DNA of 49,196 nucleotides, from NCBI GenBank assembly GCA_043813895.1, contig JBDRKQ010000159.1:1-49196 (forward strand). Reading direction: 5' to 3'. Positions 9,032 through 15,875 of this stretch are shown one piece after another. How positions within the stretch are numbered: the stretch's first letter is position 1; each line of letters starts with the position of its first letter. A model generated the notes under the pieces. The model was not told where the DNA came from. It did no database searches and worked only from the letters and a program-made list of their open reading frames with translations. Position numbers and translations under genes: made by a program. Origin of the DNA: CAZTAR01 sp043813895. GTDB taxonomy: Bacteria > Planctomycetota > Phycisphaerae > UBA1845 > UTPLA1.

Positions 9032-9856
9032 CTAATCATCGGACGCTATTGGCGAAGTGGGCTGGGGTGGCGTTGGAGTCGCAGCGGGTGGGCGAAGGGG
9101 CAAGGGGCTTGGGGGCCGTCCCAGTGAGACCGACCGGATTCGCCAGGCCGTGTCTTCCCGCGTCAGATGAAGCTGGATCAGGGCGGCGAGCGGAAGGACG
9201 ATTGGCGGATCGAGGGCAAGGGCCTTCTCTCTGAGAGCAGTCGCGAAGCCGGCCGCGGAGGAACTCGCTTGGCTGTCGCTGGTCGCGGCATTGTCGTTGG
9301 CGAGAAGGGTGTCCCTCAACTCACGGAGTCGCCTGGCGTCTTCGGGCGGTTCGGCCTGCAGGTGGATAGTCAGGTTTGAGGGCTCGACCGGGGCTCCGTT
9401 GACGATTCTCATGCTGTCGAGGTCAAAGCCGTCAACGTAATGGGCGAGTATCGAGACCCAGGATTCCGTTGCCGTGGTGACTGCCGCGGCCTCGGAAATG
9501 TCCCGGGGGAGCGACGTAGTGCCGGTGTGTGTGATGTCCCGGTGGACCGTCCTCACTGCTGTGAGGTTCTTGAGGACGCCCATGGCCTCGTCATAAAGTC
9601 GCTTCTTCTCGGGGGAGCCCAGGCCGTGGGCGCGGGCGTGCTGTGCATCGCGGACCGCAGTGAGGAACGCGCGGGCGACCTCCTCCGGCGCGGCCGTCTG
9701 GGCGAGCGGAGCCGCAACGTCGGCCGTGCGGATCTCGTCCGAAGGGAGGTGGCGGCGTTTGTCGTCGCAGGCAAGGGCAGCGAAGCTCAGGATTCCCAGG
9801 GCCGACAGCAACGCAACACGCCGGGCTCGTTCTCGCGCAAGGTGTCGGATGCACAT
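9032..9856 (-). CDS. Putative lipoprotein of unknown function
   Basis: 274 residues starting at ATG 9856. The N-terminus has an Arg-rich n-region, a hydrophobic core and the lipobox FAALAC, so it should be exported and lipid-anchored. The mature part is Ala/Asp/Arg-rich with a predicted helical segment that resembles the generic 'EEVARAFLTAVR' start of small ketosteroid-isomerase-like or DUF4878-type proteins, but I cannot assign a family. The C-terminus is a Pro/Thr/Ser-rich tail. It is transcribed away from putA with under 100 bases between the two starts. A longer frame back to 10018 would overlap putA and bury the signal peptide, so the internal ATG was chosen. Confidence 0.75.
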   Translation of the reverse strand: MCIRHLARERARRVALLSALGILSFAALACDDKRRHLPSDEIRTADVAAPLAQTAAPEEVARAFLTAVRDAQHARAHGLGSPEKKRLYDEAMGVLKNLTAVRTVHRDITHTGTTSLPRDISEAAAVTTATESWVSILAHYVDGFDLDSMRIVNGAPVEPSNLTIHLQAEPPEDARRLRELRDTLLANDNAATSDSQASSSAAGFATALREKALALDPPIVLPLAALIQLHLTREDTAWRIRSVSLGRPPSPLPLRPPAATPTPPQPTSPIASDD

Positions 9857-9951
9857 GAGGGCGAATTCTATCGGACCGGCACGCTCCTTGCAACGGTTGA
9901 AGGCTCCGACGCACATGGTAAACTGCGGTCTGAGTGAGACCTCATAGACGC

Positions 9952-12900
9952 ATGACACACCTCGAATCCAAGTCACTGGAAGCTGCGACGAAGCGGATCG
10001 GTGAGGAAATCTTCGCACGTGCGGAGAGCGCGGCCCCGTCGGTGTTGTCGATGGAGTGCTGGCAGCAGCACGCCATGAACTGGTTGACGCGAGATGAAGA
10101 TCTGAAGCTCCGGCTGTTCCGGTTTACGGAGGTGATGCCGGCGTTGCGAAGCCGGGAGGCGGTTGCCCGGCATCTTGCGGAGTACTTGGAGAGGCAAGGG
10201 AACGGTCGACAATCGCTGCCTTTGGCCCTGCGGCTTGCGTTGGCGTTTCGCAAGCCGGACTCGGCGTACGCGAAGTTGGTTGCGTCCGCGGCGGAACTGG
10301 GCTGCGCGATCATGGCCAGGCAGTTTATTGCCGGGGCCACGCCGGACGAGGCGATCTCGGCGGTGCTCGGACATCGGCGGCGCGGGATGGCCTTTACGCT
10401 GGATCTCCTGGGCGAGACGGTGATTGCGGACCGGGTTGCCCGAGGGCACCAGCAGCAGTACATCCGGTTGATCCGTGGGATCAGTGAGCGGGCCTGTGAT
10501 TGGCTTCCGGCTCCGCTTTTGGACGAAGCGCCCTGGGGCTCGCTGCCTCGGGTGAACATCTCCCTCAAGCTGAGTGCGATCGTCTCGAAGTTTGATGCGA
10601 TCGACCCCGTCGGCACGAAACAAGCAGTGCTGGACCGGCTTCGACCGATCATGCGAGCTGCCCGAGACGCGGGCAGTTTCCTGAACATCGACATGGAGCA
10701 CTACGCGGTCAAGGACCTGACGCTTTCGCTCTACAAGGAGGTGCTGTCGGAGCCGGAGTTCCGTGATTGGCCGGACTGCGGGATTGTGATTCAGGCTTAC
10801 ATGCCCGAGGGTGAGCCGGACGTGGCGGGTCTGATCGACTGGTCGCGCAAGCGCGACGTGCCGATCACGGTGCGGCTCGTCAAAGGCGCGTATTGGGATT
10901 CGGAAACGGCGGCGGCGATTCGCACGGGGCTTCCCATGCCGTTGTTCAAGCGGAAGTGGGAATCAGACGTCGCGTTTGAGCGGGTGGCACGATTGATGTT
11001 GGAGAACGCCGACATCGTCCGCCCGGCTTTTGCGAGTCACAACGTTCGTTCGATTGCGAGGGCATTGGCCCTGGAAGAGGCGCTCGGGCTGCCTCCGCGA
11101 ACGCTCGAATTCCAGATGCTGACGGGCATGGGCGAGCCCTTGAAGCGCGCGGTGGTCGCGATGAAGCAGCGGTTGCGCGTGTACGCCCCGGTCGGCGACC
11201 AGATGAGCGGCATGGCATACTTCATTCGCCGCCTGATCGAGAACACGGCCAACGAGTCGTTCCTTCGGCAGAGCTTCGGCGAGGACGTGGCGATCGAGGC
11301 CCTGCTGCGGGACCCGGAGGAGCAGTCGCGTTTTCCGGACAAGCCGTTGCCGCAGCCACTTATCCAAGATCCAGACGAGTATTCCGAGATGAACACGCCA
11401 TTTGTGAGCGAACCTGAAGTTGATTTCTCGCGCGCGGAAAACCGTCAGTCGATGGAGCACGCACTGCAATCGGCTCGGTCGCGGTTTGGCCGCGAGTATC
11501 CGGCAGTCATCGACAATGCGCCCGTGCGCGCTGATGCCTGGTTCGATTCCGTCAACCCTTCGGACCCCGGTGAGATCGTCGGGCACGTTGCACGCTGTGA
11601 CAGCCCGATGACGGATCGCGCGGTGGCAGCTGCGCGCAGGGCTGCTTCTGGCTGGTCGGCGAGATCGATCGAACAACGGGCGTCGGTGCTGGATCGTGCG
11701 GCGGACATCCTCCACGACAGGCGTTTCGAGGCTGCGGCCTTGCTGGTGTACGAGGTCGGCAAGACGTGGCGCGAGGCGCACGGCGACATCATGGAGGCGA
11801 TCGACTACCTGCGGTTCTACGCGTGGGAGGCCAGGCGACTGGACGCTCGACCACGACGCAGGGACTATCCCGGCGAGACGAATGTGTACTTCTACGGGCC
11901 TCGCGGCGTTGTGGCGGTCATCAGTCCCTTCTGCTTCCCGATGGCGCTACTGACGGGGATGGCGGCGGCGGCGCTCGTCATGGGCAACACGGTCGTGGTG
12001 AAGCCGGCCGGCTCGGCGTCGGTTTGTGGGGCCACCGTTGCAGAGATCCTGATCGAGGCGGGCCTGCCGCCGGGTGTGCTGAACTTCCTACCGGGCCGCG
12101 GCGACGAAGTGGGGGACCGCCTCGTCAAGCACCCGGACGTGGACATGATCGCGTTCACGGGTTCGCAGGCGGTCGGGCGTCAGATCGTCGAGAACTGCCG
12201 GGTCATCTCGCCGGAGCGGAGTCAGTTCAAGCACGTTGTCGCGGAGATGGGCGCAAAGAACGCGATCATCATCGACGACGATGCGGACCTCGACGGTGCG
12301 GTTCAGGCGACGATCGCGTCGGCGTTTCATTACTCGGGGCAGAAGTGTACCGCGTGTTCACGGGCGATCGTGTTGGCCGACGTCCATGACGACTACGTGT
12401 CCAAGCTTGCGGAGTCCGCTGGTGGAATCAGGCCGGCGGCGGCGGAGGCGCCGGGCACGACGGTCGGGCCGTTAATCGACGCGGAGGCGATGGAGGCCGC
12501 CCGGCGGTTCATCGAGGTCGGTAAGGAGGAAGCGAAGTGCGTGCTCGGTGGTGAGCAGTTCTCCGAGCAAGCCGGCACGAACACGGCGGGGGGGTATTTC
12601 TTTTCGCCGGTGATCTTCGCCGACGTGCCACCCGACGCGACCATCGCACAAGAGGAGGTGCTCGCGCCGATCCTGTCGGTGATCCGTGCGAAGGATTTCG
12701 AGCATGCGATCGAGATCGCCAACGGCACGCACTACGCCCTGACCGGCGGCGTGTTTTCGCGAAGCCCCGAACATATCGAGATGGCCAAGCGGCGGCTGGA
12801 GGTCGGGTGTCTATACGTAAACCGCCAGATCACGGTCTCGCGCGTGGACCGTCAGCCGTTCGGCGGGTTCAAGATGTCCGGCCTGGGCACGAAGACCGGC

Positions 12901-13011
12901 GGCCCGGACTATCTCCAGCAGTACGCGATTCCGAAGGTCATCTCGGAAAACACGACTCGTCACGGCTTCACGCCGGCGAGTGACACTGCCAAGTCACCTG
13001 TTCATTCGTAA
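9952..13011 (+). CDS. putA: Bifunctional proline dehydrogenase / L-glutamate-gamma-semialdehyde dehydrogenase
   Basis: 1019 residues, the size of the short (no DNA-binding domain) PutA type. It oxidises proline to P5C with FAD, then P5C to glutamate with NAD. Residues about 200-450 form the PRODH barrel (FLNIDMEHYAVKD near 243, VRLVKGAYWDSE near 306, YFIRRLIENTANESFL with the substrate-binding Arg pair). The second half is an aldehyde dehydrogenase: FCFPMALLTGMAAAALV, VVKPAGSAS, FTGSQAVG, VAEMGAKNA and the catalytic Cys799 in GQKCTACSR. No ribbon-helix-helix repressor domain is present, so it should not autoregulate. The ATG at 9952 is chosen; a GTG six codons upstream is less likely. Its stop directly abuts a dispersed repeat (13012-13044). 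Confidence 0.97.
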   Translation: MTHLESKSLEAATKRIGEEIFARAESAAPSVLSMECWQQHAMNWLTRDEDLKLRLFRFTEVMPALRSREAVARHLAEYLERQGNGRQSLPLALRLALAFRKPDSAYAKLVASAAELGCAIMARQFIAGATPDEAISAVLGHRRRGMAFTLDLLGETVIADRVARGHQQQYIRLIRGISERACDWLPAPLLDEAPWGSLPRVNISLKLSAIVSKFDAIDPVGTKQAVLDRLRPIMRAARDAGSFLNIDMEHYAVKDLTLSLYKEVLSEPEFRDWPDCGIVIQAYMPEGEPDVAGLIDWSRKRDVPITVRLVKGAYWDSETAAAIRTGLPMPLFKRKWESDVAFERVARLMLENADIVRPAFASHNVRSIARALALEEALGLPPRTLEFQMLTGMGEPLKRAVVAMKQRLRVYAPVGDQMSGMAYFIRRLIENTANESFLRQSFGEDVAIEALLRDPEEQSRFPDKPLPQPLIQDPDEYSEMNTPFVSEPEVDFSRAENRQSMEHALQSARSRFGREYPAVIDNAPVRADAWFDSVNPSDPGEIVGHVARCDSPMTDRAVAAARRAASGWSARSIEQRASVLDRAADILHDRRFEAAALLVYEVGKTWREAHGDIMEAIDYLRFYAWEARRLDARPRRRDYPGETNVYFYGPRGVVAVISPFCFPMALLTGMAAAALVMGNTVVVKPAGSASVCGATVAEILIEAGLPPGVLNFLPGRGDEVGDRLVKHPDVDMIAFTGSQAVGRQIVENCRVISPERSQFKHVVAEMGAKNAIIIDDDADLDGAVQATIASAFHYSGQKCTACSRAIVLADVHDDYVSKLAESAGGIRPAAAEAPGTTVGPLIDAEAMEAARRFIEVGKEEAKCVLGGEQFSEQAGTNTAGGYFFSPVIFADVPPDATIAQEEVLAPILSVIRAKDFEHAIEIANGTHYALTGGVFSRSPEHIEMAKRRLEVGCLYVNRQITVSRVDRQPFGGFKMSGLGTKTGGPDYLQQYAIPKVISENTTRHGFTPASDTAKSPVHS

Positions 13012-13044
13012 GCGGACCGCTTGCTCACGCGCGCGGCTCTGATC
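13012..13044. repeat. Dispersed repeat family B, copy 1 (overlaps the end of rpe)
   Basis: A 33-bp element beginning GCGGACCGCTTGCTCACGCG and ending GGCTCTGATC, nearly identical to 43256-43288 and 47244-47276. It starts the base after the putA stop and contains the rpe stop codon (13025-13027) and the last five rpe codons. Confidence 0.88.
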
Positions 13045-13711
13045 CCAGGACGGCCTGTCGGACCTCGTTGAGACTCTCCAGCGGGTTTGCATGGCTAAAG
13101 ATGCCGGAGGAGAGCAGGAGGATGTCGGCGCCGGCCTCGACCAGTGCGCGAGCGTTGTGCGCCTTGACGCCGCCGTCGACGGCGATTGTCGCACTGGAGC
13201 CTGCTTGTCGGATCAGCTCGGCGACCTCGGCCACGCGTGCGGGCGTCGTGGGGAGCATTTGCTGGCCGGCAAAGCCGGGCGCGATGCCCATGATGCAGAC
13301 GTTGTCGATGTACGGCAGCAACGGGGCGACAGCGGCGGTCGGCGTTTCCGGATTGACGGCGATCGCGGGGGCGACACCCTTGCCGCGGATTGCCTGGACG
13401 ATTCCCATCGCCCGAGAGGTCGCTTCGAGATGGAAGCTCATTTGCACGTGGCCGCAGCCGTCCATCCGATCGACCCAATCCTGCGGTCGCGAGACCATGA
13501 GATGGACGCCGCAGGGTAGCTTCGTGGCCGCGCAGGCCCTTCGGACGATCTCTTCGCCGAAGCTGAGAGTCGGCACGAAATGGCCGTCGCAGATGTCGAG
13601 GTGAATGATATCAGCACCGGCATCCTCGCAGATTCGGATCGCGCCTGCGAGATTGAGGACGTCTCCGGCGAGGATGGAACCGGCGATTCGGAGAGGTTTC
13701 GTTTGGGGCAT
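13025..13711 (-). CDS. rpe: Ribulose-phosphate 3-epimerase
   Basis: 228 residues, the usual length for this TIM-barrel enzyme, which interconverts D-ribulose 5-phosphate and D-xylulose 5-phosphate in the pentose phosphate pathway. Visible motifs: start region IAGSILAGD, metal-site HLDICDGHFVPTLSFG, CGVHLMV, MGIAPGFAGQQM (the family norm is closer to M-x-V-x-PGFGGQ, so the phosphate-loop region is slightly diverged) and VDGGVK with the last catalytic Asp. The final residues SEPRA and the stop are read from dispersed repeat family B, so the natural C-terminus appears to have been replaced or extended by the repeat. It converges on putA with 13 bases between stop codons. Confidence 0.95.
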   Translation of the reverse strand: MPQTKPLRIAGSILAGDVLNLAGAIRICEDAGADIIHLDICDGHFVPTLSFGEEIVRRACAATKLPCGVHLMVSRPQDWVDRMDGCGHVQMSFHLEATSRAMGIVQAIRGKGVAPAIAVNPETPTAAVAPLLPYIDNVCIMGIAPGFAGQQMLPTTPARVAEVAELIRQAGSSATIAVDGGVKAHNARALVEAGADILLLSSGIFSHANPLESLNEVRQAVLGSEPRA

Positions 13712-13750
13712 GAGGGCTCCTTGAGCGCCGCGTTGTGAGTTAGTTAGCCA

Positions 13751-13807
13751 TCAGCTGTCAGCTATCAGCTCTCAGTTGTCCGTTTATTCGCTGTCAGTTG
13801 TCGGTTG
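13751..13807. repeat. Degenerate heptamer tandem repeat
   Basis: Successive 7-bp units TCAGCTG, TCAGCTA, TCAGCTC, TCAGTTG, TCCGTTT, then after one extra base TCAGTTG and TCGGTTG. It lies just upstream of rpe, in the gap before the next gene. Confidence 0.85.
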
Positions 13808-13912
13808 CTATCGTAGCAGAAGGGGGCGGGAAGTCCACGAATCCGCGGCGTTGCGGGGGCGACGGCGGGATGTTGAGAAACCGGCCCGGGCGTCTTGGCC
13901 GATATTGGCAGT

Positions 13913-14176
13913 ATGTCGGACACAAGCGGATATCACATCGACGTGGTGTCGTCTGAGGAGGGCGACGCAGGCGGGAAGTCCGGAAGCTCGGCCCGTGGCA
14001 CGCGGCGTCCGTGGGTCGGGATCCACTTCGAGTGTTGCGGCGTTTACGCGCGGATCTACCGGGATCCCGCGGCGCCCCGATACGTCGGGCATTGTCCGAA
14101 GTGCGCCAGTCCGATCACACTGCGGGTCGGGGCGGATGGCGTCGACGCGCGCTTGTTCCGCGCACGGCCAGTCTGA
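13913..14176 (+). CDS. Small Cys-rich protein of unknown function
   Basis: 87 residues from ATG 13913. An acidic/Ser-rich leader is followed by a compact conserved-looking core: WVGIHFECCGVYARIYR, then HCPKCASPITLRVG and a closing RLFRARP. The CC and CPKC pairs could bind one zinc ion in a zinc-ribbon-like fold. I recall similar short proteins in planctomycetes without an assigned function, but cannot name a family. It stands alone between the heptamer repeat and the PEP-CTERM gene. A TTG six codons upstream (13895) is an alternative start. Confidence 0.7.
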   Translation: MSDTSGYHIDVVSSEEGDAGGKSGSSARGTRRPWVGIHFECCGVYARIYRDPAAPRYVGHCPKCASPITLRVGADGVDARLFRARPV

Positions 14177-14340
14177 TAAGGCTGAGCGGATTGTCATCGA
14201 GGCGCCGAGAAGAGGGCCATGACCGGCAGGATGCCAGGGCCTTCACGGCCCGCTCAGTTGGACGAGTGGGCATGCGTTCCCAACACGCGAGTGCATCATG
14301 TCAGCGAGGAGGTATACTGCGAAGCTGGTAGGCGACCGAG

Positions 14341-14374
14341 AAAAAAACAGGCACCCTCAAAAAGAAGGTGCCTG
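14341..14374 (-). terminator. Intrinsic terminator of the PEP-CTERM gene
   Basis: Perfect 8-bp stem CAGGCACC / GGTGCCTG (14348-14355 with 14367-14374) with an 11-base loop, followed on the minus strand by seven T (14341-14347). It lies 36 bases past the stop of the gene at 14410. Confidence 0.92.
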
Positions 14375-14409
14375 GAGTAACGCAAAAGACGACGGCCAAG
14401 GGGCCCAAT

Positions 14410-15006
14410 TCAGCGGCGGCGACGCAACAACATAATCGCGCTGACCGCCAGCAGGCAGGCCGTGCTCGGCTCGGGCGTTGGGATCTGTTCCATGCAGAAG
14501 GATACAGTTCCGGCGAAATTCAGCTTGACGCCGAACTCGCCCGTGCTGCCGATCGCGATCTCGGTGCCGGCCCCGTCGTAGTAGTAGTCCACCCACCCCA
14601 ACCAGAGTCCCCCGCCCTGATCGGTGGCCGGCGTGATGACTGGCGCGAGCCAGCCATCCGGGCTGGTGGCCGTGACGATCGTAAACGGTTTATCGAGCGA
14701 GACGTTGATGTGATAGTCCGTCCAGTCGAAGGTCGTGTCATTCTCAACTTCTTTGATGACCCACGCGGACGGATCTTCCGGCGTGTCAGTAATGAACTCC
14801 GTGAAAATATGCGCTGGCCCCCAATGCTGTACCTCTGGCACGTTCATGGTGGCGGTGTCGCTCGGATCGTCCCACGACCATGACCACGCACCCATCGTCA
14901 CAGCGCCGTCCCCATCATCGTAGCAATTAGCATTGACGACATCAGCGGCGACTGGGCCAGCCATCAAGGCAACCATCGCGAGAGCCGTTGCGAACTTCCA
15001 AGCCAT
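14410..15006 (-). CDS. PEP-CTERM sorting-domain secreted protein
   Basis: 198 residues. The N-terminus MAWKFATALAMVALMAG with a cleavage site near VAADV is a classical signal peptide. The body is Trp/Asp-rich beta-type sequence of unknown function. The C-terminus TPEPSTACLLAVSAIMLL followed by four Arg is a PEP-CTERM tripartite signal: PEP motif, membrane helix, basic tail. That signal is recognised by an exosortase (EpsH/XrtA family), which removes it and passes the protein to the surface or matrix; no exosortase gene is in the window. The start at 15006 is set by the signal peptide and a GGAGG ten bases upstream. A strong terminator follows the gene. Confidence 0.92.
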   Translation of the reverse strand: MAWKFATALAMVALMAGPVAADVVNANCYDDGDGAVTMGAWSWSWDDPSDTATMNVPEVQHWGPAHIFTEFITDTPEDPSAWVIKEVENDTTFDWTDYHINVSLDKPFTIVTATSPDGWLAPVITPATDQGGGLWLGWVDYYYDGAGTEIAIGSTGEFGVKLNFAGTVSFCMEQIPTPEPSTACLLAVSAIMLLRRRR

Positions 15007-15395
15007 CTTCCGATCCTCCAACCCTTCGCTTCCTTCCACACTGGCTCCCGGAACCGCGCGGAATCCAGAGCCATTACCACGTAGATTAGCGAAACGCGCC
15101 CTGCCTGTCAAGCGGAATGGAGGAGGAAAAAAAATTCTTCACGGATTGGCGGAGAGCCGGTCTGAAACCTGTCGCAGCAGTAGAGGAGAGTAGCGAACAC
15201 GGTCGGCGGAGGATTCCAGTCGCTGGGCTGAGTGGCAACCCGGCAGAGACGCCTGACGTCACAGAACACTGGCTTATAGGAGCAGAGCGAGCCTGACGTG
15301 GATACAAGTATTGTATTGAAAGATAGTTATGCACAGCCGTTGGGCTGATGAATCCTCGTCCATCGCCACCGTCGCCGGCATCTCGTGATGAGCCA
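15007..15395. other. Gene-free stretch upstream of the PEP-CTERM gene
   Basis: About 390 bases with no convincing gene. Nearby AT-richer segments (15121-15135 and 15300-15335) could hold the promoter of the PEP-CTERM gene, but no clear -35/-10 pair was picked. The stretch ends at the terminator of the candidate RNA. Confidence 0.4.
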
Positions 15396-15433
15396 ATAAA
15401 AAGGGCGGGCCCGCCTCGCACTCGGACCCGCCC
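15396..15433 (-). terminator. Intrinsic terminator of the candidate RNA
   Basis: An 11-bp GC-rich stem with one mismatch (15423-15433 with 15403-15413) and a 9-base loop, followed on the minus strand by TTTTTATT. No protein gene ends just upstream of it, which is why a separate RNA transcript is suspected. Confidence 0.75.
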
Positions 15434-15587
15434 ACACACAACCGACCCATTTCTGGGCCTGGCACGTTTGAACCAAGGATGCCTCGGTCAGAGGCCTCAC
15501 TTGGGGGATGTCTGCCGCCGTCAGCGACGCTGGGACTGAATTGCAACCGTCGTGCCAAAGGTGCCGGTTGTTCGCTTCGATTCCAAC
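15396..15587 (-). ncRNA. Candidate structured non-coding RNA, about 190 nt, unknown family
   Basis: The minus strand can form a nested multi-helix fold. A 7-bp closing helix pairs 15565-15571 (5' side) with 15438-15444. Inside it, 15551-15556 pairs with 15461-15466 (GGCACG/CGUGCC). A further CCAAG/CUUGG helix (15500-15504 with 15473-15477) encloses a perfect 5-bp hairpin, GCCUC/GAGGC (15491-15495 with 15481-15485). Two side hairpins add to this: UCGUU/AGCGA (15585-15589 with 15572-15576) and CCCA-GAAA-UGGG (15454-15457 with 15446-15449). The 3' end is an intrinsic terminator. A promoter-like pair lies directly upstream. No open frame in this stretch looks like a gene. It is about the size of 6S RNA, but I see no decisive 6S signature. 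Minus strand is favoured by the T-run. Confidence 0.5.
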
Positions 15588-15592
15588 GAGAG

Positions 15593-15622
15593 ACTGTAAC
15601 AACCGTCCTAACAAGAAGTTAA
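15593..15622 (-). promoter_or_regulatory. Sigma-70-like promoter candidate for the structured RNA
   Basis: On the minus strand TTAACT (15617-15622) and TACAGT (15593-15598) are 18 bases apart, each matching the -35 and -10 consensus at four of six positions. Transcription would start near 15586, at the first hairpin of the candidate RNA. Confidence 0.4.
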
Positions 15623-15875
15623 TCGCTACATTGGCGGCTGAATCCGGCATCGAATGTAGATTAGGGTGTCGAGTACGTCCCAGTTTGGGGGCACTGCACC
15701 ATCTCTTGGAGGCCCGGCTGGGCAGAATAACCCACATTGGCCCCAGATAGGATGCTGCTGTGCAGGTGACTTTCTCTTTGGCGGGGGCATAGAATCGACG
15801 TGCGAGATACGAGGGGGAGGAGCCCTGCCTTTGAGGTGCATCGTGGGGGGCTCCGTCGAGCGAGGGGCAAAACCG

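Noticed and set aside
11766..12389. 207-codon frame within putA
   Set aside because: Out-of-frame reading of the aldehyde dehydrogenase domain.
15396..15587. 6S RNA as identity of the structured RNA
   Set aside because: Size fits, but no single long hairpin with a central bubble was evident and only short look-alike words were found; left as unknown family.
15327..15737. 136-codon minus-strand frame across the candidate RNA
   Set aside because: Composition has no protein character, no ribosome binding site, and it runs through the terminator.
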